Part shown: piece after piece, positions 52,372 through 62,937 of the stretch
Numbering within the stretch: the first letter of the stretch is position 1
Layout of the letters: every line of letters begins with the position of its first letter
From: Endozoicomonas sp965199185
Lineage (GTDB): Bacteria > Pseudomonadota > Gammaproteobacteria > Pseudomonadales > Endozoicomonadaceae
DNA: 64,000 nt
Assembly (NCBI GenBank): GCA_965199185.1
Contig: CBDAQW010000022.1
Span: 105,624-169,623 of the forward strand
Direction of reading: 5' to 3'
Position numbers and translations under genes: made by a program
The notes under the pieces: generated by a model
What the model saw: only the letters and a program-made list of their open reading frames with translations
The model's database searches: none
What the model was told of the DNA's origin: nothing

Positions 52372-54675
52372 ATGAAGCGATCACTGTTGTCTCTGCTGAT
52401 TGGCTCTTTAGCCATGGCTCCCGGCGCCCAGGCGTTCGTTGTCAACGATATTAGGGTTGACGGCTTACAGCGCGTGTCTGCTGGTACAGTTTTCAATGCT
52501 CTTCCTGTTGAGGTGGGCGATGATGTAGAAGCACCTGAAGTGGCTGGAGCCGTCAGGGCGCTTTATCAGACTGGGTATTTTAATGATATCCAGGTCGGTC
52601 GGGATGGTGATGTGCTGGTCGTCACCGTTATTGAACGACCTTCCATCAGTGAAATCGAATTCAAAGGTAACAAGGCTATTAAGACGGAAGACCTGATTAA
52701 AGGTCTGAGTCAGGCCGGACTGGCCGAAGGTGAGATCTTTCAGCAGGCGACTCTGGAAGCGATTCGCCTTGAGTTGGAACGACAATACGTTGCTCAGGGA
52801 CGGTATGGTGCAAGTATCACCGCGAATGTTGAAGCCCAGCCCCGCAACCGGGTCAAACTCTCCATCAATGTTAAGGAGGGTAAGGTAGCCTCTATTCAGC
52901 ACGTCAATGTGGTGGGTAATACCGTATTCAGTGACGATGAGCTGAAAGAGCTTTTCGAGCTGCAAACGACCAGTTGGTATCAGTTCTTCAGTTCTGCTGA
53001 TAAATATTCCCGTGAAAAGCTCTCTGGTGATCTCGAACGTCTGCGCTCTTACTACCTTGACCGCGGTTATATTAACTTCAATATCACATCGACTCAGGTA
53101 TCTATCAGTCCTGACAAGCAAAGTGTCTATATCACCGTCAATGTAGATGAAGGCGATAAATACACGATCAGTGACGTAAAGCTAGCCGGTGATATCATTA
53201 TTCCTGAGGCAGAGGCTGAGAAGCTGCTGCTGGCAAGAGCGGATCAGGTGTTCTCCCGAAGAATGGTCACGACGACGGAAGAAATTCTTAGCCGTCGACT
53301 GGGTAACGAAGGATATACTTTTGCCAATGTTACCGGTATACCCAAGCCAGACCATGACGAAAAAACCGTCTTACTGACCTTCTTTGTCGATCCGGGGCGT
53401 CGTGCCTATGTGCGTCGTATTAATTTTACCGGTAACACCAAAACCGATGATGAAGTACTGCGCCGTGAAATGCGACAGATGGAAGGTGCGTCTGCAAATA
53501 CTCTGAAGATTGAGCAGTCCAAGGTTCGTCTGGAGCGCCTTGGTTTCTTCCGTCAGGTGACGGTTGAAACACCACCGGTTCCGGGTACCAGTGATCAGAT
53601 TGATGTGAATTATACGGTCGAAGAACAGCCTTCAGGCAGTATCACCGCCAGTATTGGTTTTTCTCAGTCTGATGGTTTGTTGCTAGGCGGTTCGATCAGT
53701 CAGAGCAACTTTCTGGGTACGGGTAATGAAGTGTCTCTGGCGTTGAACAAAAGTGACGTCAGTCAGCTCTATAACTTCAGTTTTATGGATCCTTACTACA
53801 CCGTTGACGGTGTCAGTCGTGGGTTTGATGTGTTTTATCGCAAGTACGATTACTCCAGTTCTGATATCTCCAGTTATGCGGCTGACACCTTCGGAGGGAA
53901 TGTACGCTTTGGATACCCATTATCTGAAACTCAGTCCATCAGCATGAGCTTCGGTGTTGATGGAACCAGCATAAGTACGGGTAGCAATACACCAAAAGTT
54001 ATTGATGAATACCTCACACAAGAAGGCAGGGATTACACTAATTTCAAGGCAAGCCTTGGCTGGTCGGAATCTGAGCTGAACAGAGGTTTGTTGCCTACCG
54101 ACGGCTTCTCTCAGAGTCTGTCTTTATCTTCTGCGATACCGGGTTCGACAGTAACATTTTATAAGTTGATGTACCGTGGGCAATATTTCCAGCCATTGAC
54201 CAGATCGCTAACAGCCCGTCTGGCGACGCGTTTGGGTTACGCAGACTCATACGGAAGTACCTCAAAAGTCCCCTTCTTTGAGAACTACTATTCCGGTGGT
54301 TTTGGTTCTGTGCGTGGCTACAAGGATAATATTCTGGGGCCTAAGGCAAAAGATAATGATAACAACAGCGTTGGTGGTAACATCCTCATTGAAGGTACTG
54401 TTGAGTTATTGGTGCCCATGCCGTTTGTTAAAGATCAGCGTTCCCTCAGAACCAGTATTTTCTTTGACTATGGTAATGTATTTGATTCCAGCTGTAGCCC
54501 TCATGTTATTGACTGTAGCAAGGTTGATTTAGCCGAGCTTCGCTACAGTGTTGGGGTTGGTTTGACCTGGGTTACACCATTAGGACCCTTGACCTTCAGC
54601 CTTGCCAATGCACTCAATCCAAAAGGAAAGGATGAAACCCAAACCTTCCAGTTCTCATTGGGTACTCCATTCTAA
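52372..54675 (+). CDS. bamA: BamA, outer-membrane protein assembly factor
   Basis: Central pore of the BAM complex. Signal peptide LLSLLIGSLAMAPGAQAF, five POTRA domains to about residue 420 (starting VNDIRVDGLQRVSAGTVFNA), then a 16-strand barrel with the VRGY lock motif (FGSVRGYKDN, about residue 645) and terminal Phe. 767 residues. Confidence 0.97.
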   Translation: MKRSLLSLLIGSLAMAPGAQAFVVNDIRVDGLQRVSAGTVFNALPVEVGDDVEAPEVAGAVRALYQTGYFNDIQVGRDGDVLVVTVIERPSISEIEFKGNKAIKTEDLIKGLSQAGLAEGEIFQQATLEAIRLELERQYVAQGRYGASITANVEAQPRNRVKLSINVKEGKVASIQHVNVVGNTVFSDDELKELFELQTTSWYQFFSSADKYSREKLSGDLERLRSYYLDRGYINFNITSTQVSISPDKQSVYITVNVDEGDKYTISDVKLAGDIIIPEAEAEKLLLARADQVFSRRMVTTTEEILSRRLGNEGYTFANVTGIPKPDHDEKTVLLTFFVDPGRRAYVRRINFTGNTKTDDEVLRREMRQMEGASANTLKIEQSKVRLERLGFFRQVTVETPPVPGTSDQIDVNYTVEEQPSGSITASIGFSQSDGLLLGGSISQSNFLGTGNEVSLALNKSDVSQLYNFSFMDPYYTVDGVSRGFDVFYRKYDYSSSDISSYAADTFGGNVRFGYPLSETQSISMSFGVDGTSISTGSNTPKVIDEYLTQEGRDYTNFKASLGWSESELNRGLLPTDGFSQSLSLSSAIPGSTVTFYKLMYRGQYFQPLTRSLTARLATRLGYADSYGSTSKVPFFENYYSGGFGSVRGYKDNILGPKAKDNDNNSVGGNILIEGTVELLVPMPFVKDQRSLRTSIFFDYGNVFDSSCSPHVIDCSKVDLAELRYSVGVGLTWVTPLGPLTFSLANALNPKGKDETQTFQFSLGTPF

Positions 54676-54763
54676 TGCCAAGGTACATCAAATGATGCAC
54701 TTTGGTGATGGAAACCGGTTGTTTTGTGATTAACCTCAATCATGAAAGTAACCTTTAATGATT

Positions 54764-54800
54764 ATGCCGCTGTATTTTATCTCGAAAATAGCGGCATTTT
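54764..54800 (+). terminator. Terminator of bamA
   Basis: Stem ATGCCGC..TATTTT / AAAATA..GCGGCAT with a short bulge, then TTTTC. Lies 90 bases after the bamA stop. The remainder of 54676-54939 probably holds the skp promoter. Confidence 0.75.
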
Positions 54801-54939
54801 CTTACTAAAAGAGTGCTTCCAGGTGCCTTTTCATTATAATGTTTCTCTGATTGTATATTGCTGAAGGATGTGTGCCGGTATTGTGAATGGCACGCTGATA
54901 ACACCCTCACACTTTTCAGTAGAAACCAGGAGATAAGAT

Positions 54940-55440
54940 TTGAAACTATCCAAATTTGCTGCTTTAGCTCTGTGTCTGTTAGTCCCTTTTTCTGAGGCTG
55001 ATCAGCGTGTTGCTGTTATTGATTCTGAAGCTGCGGTAACACAGTCTGATGCTGCAAAACGTTATGAGAAGACGGCTGAAGCCAAATTTGCTCCTCGTAT
55101 CAAGAACCTCAACGCGATTGAAGCAGAGGTTAAACAAATGCAACAGCAGCTGGAAAAAGATGGTCCAACGCTGACCAAAGCTCAGGTTGAATCCCGTAGC
55201 CTTGAAATTCGCCGCAAATTTGAAGATCTGCAAATGCAAGGTCAGCAGCTGCGTCAGGAAAAAGCTCAGTCAGATCAGGCTGAGCTGAGCAAGATTCGTC
55301 CTCAACTTCAGAAAGCAATTAATGAGGTTGCAGAAGCCGAGAAGTTTGACCTGATTCTGGAAAAGCGAGTGACTCACTTCGTCAAGCCTGAGTATGACAT
55401 CACCCGCAAGGTTATCGAACGTCTGAACAAGATGAAGTAA
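54940..55440 (+). CDS. skp: Skp/OmpH periplasmic chaperone
   Basis: 166 residues: signal peptide (KFAALALCLLVPFSEA), then a long coiled-coil arm region (about 50-120) and the conserved C-terminal EKFDLILEKRVTHFVKPEYDIT. Holds unfolded outer-membrane proteins for BamA. Starts at TTG with CAGGAG upstream. Confidence 0.92.
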   Translation: MKLSKFAALALCLLVPFSEADQRVAVIDSEAAVTQSDAAKRYEKTAEAKFAPRIKNLNAIEAEVKQMQQQLEKDGPTLTKAQVESRSLEIRRKFEDLQMQGQQLRQEKAQSDQAELSKIRPQLQKAINEVAEAEKFDLILEKRVTHFVKPEYDITRKVIERLNKMK

Positions 55441-55445
55441 ATCGC

Positions 55446-56579
55446 ATGCCTAATTTTTACACCTTATCAGAGCTGGCAGAAAAAGCCGGAGCCATACTGC
55501 AGGGTGATCCGGATAAGCGATTATCCGGTCTGAACACATTACAGAATGCTGAAAGTCATGAGCTGAGTTTTTTGGCGAATCCGGCCTATAAACGCTATCT
55601 GTGCGACTCAAAAGCCGGTGCAGTGATTCTTGGTCCGGATATGGCGAAAGAATTCTCCGGCAATGTACTGGTGTTAGACAATCCGTATCTTGGTTATGCT
55701 CGTCTGTCATCCCTGTTCACGAAAGACAGAGGTGCAGAGGCGGGTGTCCACCCATCAGCAGTAGTGCATCCTACAGCCGACATTGACCCAACTGCAGCCA
55801 TTGGTGCCAATGTTGTTATCGAAGCCGGTGTGCAAATTGCCGAGCAGGTTCGCATTGATGCCGGTACCGTTGTCGGTCATGATTCGATTTTATCTGCTCA
55901 TGTTCATCTGCATCGTAATGTCACCATCTGTCACGGTGTTACCATCGGAAAACGTTCTATTATTCATCCTGGCGCCTTAATTGGTGGGGATGGTTTTGGT
56001 AATGCTCAGAGTGAAAATCGCTGGCATAAAATTACACAAATTGGCGGTGTGATCATCGGTGATGATGTAGAGATAGGCGGCAATACCTGTATTGATCGGG
56101 GAGCATTGGGGAATACCGAGATTCATAATGGGGCCAGGCTCGATAACCTGATCCAGATCGCCCATAACGTTGTGATTGGAGAGAGCACGGCTATTGCGGC
56201 CAGTGTCGGTATTTCCGGGAGTACAAAGATAGGTAAAAATTGTACAATTGCCGGAGCTGCTGGTTTTGCAGGGCATCTGACGATCGCTGATGGCACGTTT
56301 GTCAGTGGGATGGCGATGATAACCCGTTCCATTACCAAGCCGGGCTCTTACGCTTCTGGTACCGGATTTATGGATGCTCGTGACTGGCGCAAGAATGTGG
56401 TTCGCTTCAGGCAGTTGGACGATATGGCCCGACGCCTGAAAAAAACTGGAACGTTCAAACAGTTCATCAAACTGATTTGTACCTGTTTTCTGGTGAATCG
56501 GGATAAATTCGAAAAGGCTGGAATACCAGCCTTTTCTGTATGCGAAGAAGTTTTGAGTTACACATATGATGAGAATTGA
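55446..56579 (+). CDS. lpxD: LpxD, UDP-3-O-acylglucosamine N-acyltransferase (C-terminus frameshifted)
   Basis: The third step of lipid A synthesis. N-terminal uridine-binding domain, left-handed beta-helix of hexapeptides, catalytic His at about 240 (IQIAHNVVIGES), and C-terminal WRKNVVRFRQLDDMARRLKK. The family ends shortly after this; here the frame runs 36 residues on. Removing one A from the 7-A run at 56439-56445 gives KKLERSNSSSN and a stop, the expected ending, so the reported tail is probably a frameshift artefact. Confidence 0.9.
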   Translation: MPNFYTLSELAEKAGAILQGDPDKRLSGLNTLQNAESHELSFLANPAYKRYLCDSKAGAVILGPDMAKEFSGNVLVLDNPYLGYARLSSLFTKDRGAEAGVHPSAVVHPTADIDPTAAIGANVVIEAGVQIAEQVRIDAGTVVGHDSILSAHVHLHRNVTICHGVTIGKRSIIHPGALIGGDGFGNAQSENRWHKITQIGGVIIGDDVEIGGNTCIDRGALGNTEIHNGARLDNLIQIAHNVVIGESTAIAASVGISGSTKIGKNCTIAGAAGFAGHLTIADGTFVSGMAMITRSITKPGSYASGTGFMDARDWRKNVVRFRQLDDMARRLKKTGTFKQFIKLICTCFLVNRDKFEKAGIPAFSVCEEVLSYTYDEN

Positions 56580-57010
56580 GGAAATCAAGGAAGTACTGCC
56601 ACACCGTTATCCATTCCTGCTGGTGGACAGGGTGATCAGTGTGGATAAGGAAAATAACTCTATTGAATGCCTCAAAAATGTGACCAGCAACGAGCCTCAA
56701 TTTACCGGCCACTTCCCAAATCATCAGATTATGCCAGGTGTTCTTATTGTGGAGGCTATGGCGCAGTCTGCCGGTATCCTTGGCTTTCAGATGAAAGGTA
56801 AAGGAGGCGGTGAATGATGAGACTATTTTCTATTTTGCCGGCGCTGATAGCGTACGCTTCAGACGTCCGGTCGTACCGGGCGATCAAATTATTCTGAAAG
56901 CTTATTTCAAGGCACAGAAAAGGAATATCTGGAAATTTTCCTGTGAGGCGCTGGTTGATGATAAGATCGTCTGCTCAGCGGATATAACCTGTGCAAGAAA
57001 GGAAATGTAA
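56566..57010 (+). pseudogene. fabZ: FabZ, 3-hydroxyacyl-ACP dehydratase (one frameshift)
   Basis: Dehydrates 3-hydroxyacyl-ACPs in fatty acid synthesis. The first frame (56566-56817) carries PHRYPFLLVDRV and the active-site FTGHFPNHQIMPGVLIVEAMAQ; the second (from 56810) carries FYFAGADSVRFRRPVVPGDQ. They join if one G is removed near 56807. Since fabZ is essential and both parts are otherwise normal, a sequencing insertion is more likely than decay. Confidence 0.88.
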
Positions 57011-57012
57011 TC

Positions 57013-57838
57013 TTGATCAATACCCATTCCAGTACTGATGTAAAGGTGGAGATTCACGCCAACCGCCAAAGTGCACCCAACGGCCATTATCGAAGATGGT
57101 GTAACACTGGAGAGAGAATGTCGAAGTGGGGTCCCTGGACGATCATTGGTCAGGGGGTAGAGATAGGTGCCGGGACTGTCGTCAATTCTCATGTGGTGGT
57201 CAAAGGGCCAACACGGATTGGGCGCAACAATCATATTTTCCAGTTTTCCAGTGTTGGTGAAGATTGCCAGGACAAGAAATTTGCCGGTGAACCAACCCGT
57301 CTGGAAATTGGCGACAACAATGTCATCCGTGAAAACTGTACTATCCATCGTGGTACGGTTCAGGATGAGAGTCTGACCCGAATTGGGCAATAACAACCTG
57401 CTGATGGCTTACGTTCATGTCGCTCACGACTGCGTTATTGGCGACAACTGCATTATGGCCAATAATGCAACCCTGGCCGGACATGTCACTATCGGCGATG
57501 GGGTTATTCTGGGTGGATTTACCACTGTCCATCAGTTTTGTAAAATCGGTGCATACAGTATGAGTGCGGCACAAACGGCACTCTTCAAGGATGTGCCTGC
57601 GTTTGTGATGACCGGAGGCAATCCAGCAAAAGCCCATGGTATGAATGTTGAGGGCATGCGCCGCCGTGGCTACAGTAATGAACTTATCCGCGATTTGCGT
57701 CTGGCCTATAAAACCATCTATAGAAAGGGGTTGAGGACTGCAGAGGCCATTGAGCGCTTGGAAACTATTCAGGATACTCCTGAAGTACAATTGCTTTTAG
57801 ATTCTTTGAAAACCTCGACGCGTGGCATTACCCGGTAA
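57013..57838 (+). pseudogene. lpxA: LpxA, UDP-N-acetylglucosamine acyltransferase (several frameshifts)
   Basis: The first step of lipid A synthesis. Hexapeptide repeats and the signatures FAGEPTRLEIGDNN, ENCTIHRGTV, AYVHVAHDCVIGDNCIMANNA (cited in part) and RRGYSNELIRDL are clear, but spread over frames. Removing single bases at about 57062 (C), 57114 (A), 57127 (G) and 57386 (G) restores one frame, including KVHPTAIIEDGVTLEENVEV. The probable start is TTG 57013. Confidence 0.88.
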
Positions 57839-57877
57839 CCTATACGGCTAACTATCTGTTGAACAGTGCACGCTTAC

Positions 57878-57906
57878 AAAGGGATGGTCTCAGGCCATCC
57901 CTTTGT
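57878..57906 (+). terminator. Hairpin between lpxA and lpxB
   Basis: AAAGGGATGG / CCATCCCTTT with a 7-base loop and a weak T run. Possible attenuator in the lpx operon. Confidence 0.5.
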
Positions 57907-57945
57907 CGTATGTCGAACGATTAATCCTTTTACAGAGAAACACTG

Positions 57946-59117
57946 GATGGAACGCAGTTCAGAACCCCTCAAAATAGCCAATAGTAGTCGGCGAGGCATC
58001 TGGCGATCTGCTTGGTGCGGGACTGGTTCGTGAAATTCGCAAGCATCACCCTGGTGCTTACTGTTATGGCATTGGCGGGCCTCTGATGCAGGCAGAAGGA
58101 TTTGATAGTCTATTTTCTATGGACAGATTATCCGTTATGGGACTAGTCGAAGTACTCGGTAGGTTGTGTGAATTGCTGGGTATTCGTAAACAGTTGAAGC
58201 AGCGTTTTATTGCCGATAAACCCGATCTTTTTTTAGGTATTGATGCGCCGGATTTCAATCTGGCTCTTGAACGACAACTGAAGTCTGCAGGCCATCGCTG
58301 ACAGCCCATTACGTCAGTCCACAGGTTTGGGCCTGGCGGGAAGGTCGACTGAAAAAAATAAAACAGTCGGTTGATCACATGCTGACGTTGCTGCCTTTTG
58401 AAGAAGATTATTATCGTGATCACCATGTGCCTGTTACTTTTGTAGGTCAACCCGTTGGCGGATCAGATTGATATGAACCCTGATCAGTTTGCTGCGCGAA
58501 AGTCGCTGGGGGTTTCAGATACCGGAAGGGTGATTGCTTTGTTACCAGGTAGCCGGAAGGCAGAAGTAGGCCGGTTGGGGGGGCTGTTTCTCGATACCGC
58601 CCGGATTCTGGCTGAAGAGATACCCGGTGCAACGTTTTTGATTCCCTGCGCTAATGAGCGGCGTAAACGTCAACTGTTGCCTTTGCTAGAAGCCTATTCA
58701 GATCTGGATATTACCCCTTTATGATCGCCGTGCGCAGGAAGTGATGGCGGCATCGGATGCCATTCTTATTGCTTCGGGCACGGCGGTTCTTGAAGCGGCA
58801 TTGCATAAAAAGCCGGTTGTTGTTAGTTATCAAATGTCGCCACTCAGTTTCGCTATCATCAGCCGTCTGGGTGAAAGTGGATTATGTGTCTTTGCCTAAT
58901 TTATTAGTGGGTCGGGAACTAATAACCTGAGTTATTGCAGAATGATGCAACCCCGGAGTCATTGGCTGGCGCAGTAATAAAAGCCCTTAATGATGAAGAA
59001 TATCGACAATCCCTGATATCTGACTTCACAGATATTCATCTCACACTCAGACAGGATGCCAGCCGTCTTGCCTGGGAAGCATTAGAAACAGTGATCAATC
59101 AACATGCAGCAAAATGA
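57946..59117 (+). pseudogene. lpxB: LpxB, lipid-A-disaccharide synthase (many frameshifts)
   Basis: Joins UDP-diacylglucosamine and lipid X. Family segments in order but in changing frames: VVGEASGDLLGAGLVREI, GPLMQAEGFDSLFSMDRLSV, FLGIDAPDFNLALE, YVSPQVWAWREGRLKK, LLPGSRKAEV, ASDAILIASGTAVLEAAL and VDYVSLPNLLVGREL. At least six single-base corrections are needed; those I could place are removals of an extra base. Confidence 0.88.
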
Positions 59118-59745
59118 ATTCGAACTGTTCTCACCAGAACCGGAAGTGATTATTGCCGGTGTCGATGAGGTTGGTCGTGGACCTTTGTGTGGGCCAGTGA
59201 TTACCGCGGCAGTCATTCTTGATCCGGCAAGACCGATTAAAGGGTTAAATGATTCCAAAAAGCTGTCCGAAAAAAAGCGGGATGCGCTTTTTGACGAAAT
59301 CAAAGAAAAAGCGTTGGCCTGGTCTCTGGGGCGGGCTGAAGTGTTTGAAATTGATGAATTGAATATTCTTCACGCCACCATGCTTGCTATGCAGCGGGCA
59401 GTACATGGCTTAAAGATAAAGCCAGAGCTGGCCTATATCGATGGCAACCGGTGTCCTGAACTGCCCTGTCGGGCTGAAGCGGTGGTAAAAGGCGATAGCC
59501 GTGTACCCAGAAATTGCTGCTGCTTCCATTATTGCGAAAGTGGCCAGAGATCGGGAGATGGCAGAAATGGAAAAACAGTATCCCGGTTATGGTATTGCCG
59601 GGCATAAAGGTTATCCCACCAAAGTGCATTTAACTGCATTGAAGAAACTCGGTGCTACCCCTATTCACAAGACGTTTCCTTCAAACCGGTTCGTGAGTTG
59701 TTGGAGTCTGTGAGTTCATCGTCTGATAAATCAGGAAAGTGGTGA
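59104..59745 (+). pseudogene. rnhB: Ribonuclease HII (two frameshifts)
   Basis: Removes ribonucleotides from DNA. Acidic motifs IAGVDEVGRGPLCGPV, YIDGNRCP and the AAASIIAKVARDREM segment are present. An extra C near 59503 breaks the frame after VVKGDSRVP, and another shift near 59680 restores FKPVRELLES to a stop at 59743-59745. Last gene of the lpx block. Confidence 0.88.
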
Positions 59746-59820
59746 AGCAGCAGCGCCCTATTATCATTTGGGGAGTTTGTCTATTTTTAGGCGGATTCAA
59801 GTCAAACGCCTTTCATTATT

Positions 59821-61438
59821 CTATTCGATAGCAGAGTAATCGAATCTTTTGCGTCTTGATAAATAGATGTTAGCGGTTAGGGATGCCGTTGCTACCATAA
59901 AAAAAACACCAGAAGTAAATATCAGAGGAAAATAATTACACTCTGCCGCAGAGCTTGTAGAGTCTGGTGAAGCTGGTGCTGTGGTATAACTTGGTACAGT
60001 AGGGCAGGGTGGTGCAGGGGGACAAGTGAGTGGAGGTAAAGTAGTGCTGGACAGACAAGGCTGACCTGTATATTCATACTGCAGATTAAACTCTTTGTTA
60101 CTTATCCTGCTACCACAGAATTCGGACCAGACGTTCTCACCTGCTGAATCAATGACTCTGCTGGCGTTAAGAGTGGCATATAGAGGAGTAATGACAGGTA
60201 CCGGCTCTGGGGAAGGTGTCTACGCTGTTTGTCGCACCAAAAAATTCTTGCCAGCTTGGCGTATAATCTAAAGGGCTTTGTTTGTAGTTCTCTGCCAATC
60301 TGACGCCGGGACCAACCGATGGATTATTGGCAAAAGAACCAAATTGCAAATTATTCGTGAAGCTGTTGGCGAAGATATTCACTTCCAGAAACTTGCCAGT
60401 GCCCTGAATAAACTGAATACCCTCGTCAGTGTCTCTTTTGGTTCGGTGCGGAGAGTAGAAATGGTTCTCTGTAATGCCTGGCATGCTTGCCTGTGCCGGG
60501 TCGTAGAGGTCTTCTAATACCATCAGTACTCTGGTTTTGCTCGTGGAAGAGGTTTCCAGCTGAAAATAATTATGCTCTGATTGCTCCACGACCATTCTTA
60601 ACATACAAGCCGGTTTGCCCTCCGTACGGTGTGTTTCCTGATACTCTGATCATCAGATGTTTCAGATCAAGTTCATCTGGTAGCTGAGTGGTATCAGAGA
60701 TGTTGGTATCCCTGGTTTCAACCACAGCAGCGACTTCTGCTCCATTTGCTTCCAGCCAGCTGCGTCTGAGCTTGTGCACACCTGAAGTATTAGCAGTACG
60801 ATCTTTATCGCTCTCATTCCGGAATGCAGCCAGCATATTGAGTCGGGCATGCAGGCTGGTCCAGGTGATGGTTGAGTCAGTCAGACCCTTGCCGTATACG
60901 AGCACCTTATCAATGGTTAGATCGTCAAGCATACTGATTGCAGAACTGGAAAATGTTCTGGCATCGATACCAATACCGGTAATGGTGTTGCCATTTGCCA
61001 GTGTTAACAATGAGTAGACCAGATCATTTCCGATAGAAAAATGATCCGCCGTGCCATAAACATAAAGCCGTTAGCGCCAGAGCCGGTGGATAACAACCCC
61101 ATGTTGGGTCGCATTTTTAAAGGTCTGGTCAACAGATAAGGACTGCTTGCTGGTCGGGCAGGAATGATCAGCAGTTCACCATCACTACTCTTCTCAACAA
61201 TGTTATTAAGCTCACCCGGTTCGCTGACTTCTGATGCCAGTACTTGCCTGATTGTCGCTCCTCTATTCCGGAAATCCTCACAGGTGGTTCTGTGCTCGGT
61301 ATTGGCTGAAAACAGTGCTTCACAGTCTATCTCAGCTGATGTAGTTACTTGATTCTGACTATAGCCGGAGATTGGCGCTAAAAACGACGCTAAAAAGATA
61401 GTCACTGACAGGGTGGCACTCAATAACCGTTGTCGCAT
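59821..61438 (-). pseudogene. Exported, probably beta-helical protein with C-terminal membrane anchor (frameshifted)
   Basis: Family not recognised. Reading from 61438: signal peptide (LLSATLSVTIFLASFLAPISGYS), a segment with LLIIPARPASSPYLLTRPLKM, then repetitive beta-helix-like sequence (LTLANGNTITGIGIDARTFS, LTIDKVLVYGKGLTDSTITW), and at the end a Thr/Pro-rich stretch, a hydrophobic helix (PLIFTSGVFFMVATASLTAN) and a basic tail RRKRFDYSAIE with stop at 59821. Three or more shifts, near 61060, 60590 and 60230, interrupt the frame; repaired, the protein has about 537 residues. The N-terminal third resembles the plus-strand protein at 61862. Confidence 0.65.
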
Positions 61439-61619
61439 ATCTGGCTCCTTTTTAGATAAAGATCAGATAAAAAATCACAGGACTCAATCAAGATAGCTAA
61501 GATAGCTGATATTTAAATATTAATAGTTGTTATTTTTCATGAAGGGCTTTGGTCAATAGGATGAGTCGTTCTTAAAATTGGGATATTCGATAAACCCACT
61601 TTCTGTCAATAGAATTTAA

Positions 61620-62326
61620 GTGAATTGAAATGTACCTCTGGAGTTCTCAATAAATATAAATAATTTATGGCAGAGGGGTGAAATATAGTCACAATTGTCA
61701 GTGGGTTGTGCAAGCTGCTCTGTAGGATGTCATTGCCTTTTAAAAATCTGTTAAGAAGACTCTGTTAAGAAGACTGCGGCTTATTTTTTCGGTTTAAAAG
61801 GATTGCAAGATCAAAGGATAGAAAATTGACTAATAGAGCCCAATTTATGGAGAGTATCAAAATGTATAGTTTTTCTATAGTGCGATATTTCTGTTTTTTG
61901 TGTTATTTCTCTTTAATTTCACGTTGACGGCTGAGGGAGACGTTAATTCATTACCTGAACTGAATAGATATAAAGATTGTACCGAGTGCGAGTCAATAAT
62001 AAAAAACTACAACCCAGATGAAGTCGTGCGTATCAGTTGTTCTGATAATCTTGCTGAAGGTGATAAAAATAATTCTGGAAAGCGGTTGTTTGTCGCACCC
62101 GCAGGGTCCGAGTACTCTTTGACTGAGCCATTGGTGCTTGGCTCTGACAGTCATTAATTCCTGATGGCATCTCATCGACCCAATTTATCCGTCTGGTACC
62201 CGAAGAGAATTATTCTATCCAGGCCGACGATGTCTTTTATGTCCTTTAGCCTTTCAGAAGGTTCGAATGTAGTGGGTGTGGATATTGATGTGCAAACCCT
62301 TTCGTGAGCGTCTTTCTAAGGCAGAT
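61620..62326 (+). repeat. Direct repeat, copy A (pairs with 63309-64000)
   Basis: About 700 bases, nearly identical to 63309-64000 with an offset near 1674, beginning at GTGAATTGAA. Differences are mostly single-base indels plus a 14-base tandem duplication (TCTGTTAAGAAGAC) in copy A around 61751-61780. The interval 61439-61861 between the divergent genes holds only this repeat's start and AT-rich sequence. Confidence 0.85.
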
Positions 62327-62937
62327 GTGTTGACCGGTTCTGGCGCTGGTATTTATATAGAGAACGCCGCGAAATTCAAAGCGTTGTGGTTGAAGATGAA
62401 AGTGAATCATGGTGATGATGGCATATGGATTAACAGTACTGGCCTTCATGCAGAGCTCCACGACATCAGTCAGCATGTAAAGCAGGGTTATTTTATTGTT
62501 GAGGGGGGGCATCAGCTATTATTATCGACCACCCTACCGGTGCTAATGATCCTGAAAAGCTGAGCCTTGATAACTTGATGATTCTATCCGATAGACAAAC
62601 ATCGGATTTAGACGCTTTGCAGTGTTCTTTATTGGCCGGTTCATCAAAAAATCGACATAACGTGCAAATCAATCTAGGCTCGGGTGATGTTGATAATGCA
62701 TCAGGGAAAAATAAGATCCAGTTGTTTGTTAATAAGTCGTGGCTTTTTAAGGTTGACGGTGAGGTATCTAAACCCGATGAGTTTTTCAGGAAAGGCGCTA
62801 AAATTAGTTCTGACTATCGTCTTTTATCGCGTTTTCCCAACATAGAGAGAGTATCTCATTCTGATGGTAGAATCAGTGGTTTAGTTGAAGTGGATGCAAA
62901 AATCAAAAGAAGACCTTTCATTCAGCTGAAAAATTAG
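61862..62937 (+). pseudogene. Exported, probably beta-helical protein, copy A (frameshifted)
   Basis: A signal peptide (YFCFFVLFLFNFTLTAEG, best seen by combining the two copies) precedes a Cys-rich segment (KDCTECESIIKNYNPDEV), then FVAPAGSEYSLTEPLVLG, FIRLVPEENYSIQADDVFYV, GSGAGIYIENAAKFKALWLK and a C-terminal part to IKRRPFIQLKN. Shifts near 61895, 62150, 62245, 62295 and 62510 break the frame. Comparison with copy B shows the extra bases. The repaired protein has about 355 residues. Function unknown; the layout fits a beta-helix surface or secreted protein. Confidence 0.65.

Noticed and set aside
56566..59745. True decay of the lipid A pathway
   Set aside because: Essential genes with intact motifs and only single extra bases, next to an error-rich window end; sequencing error is simpler.
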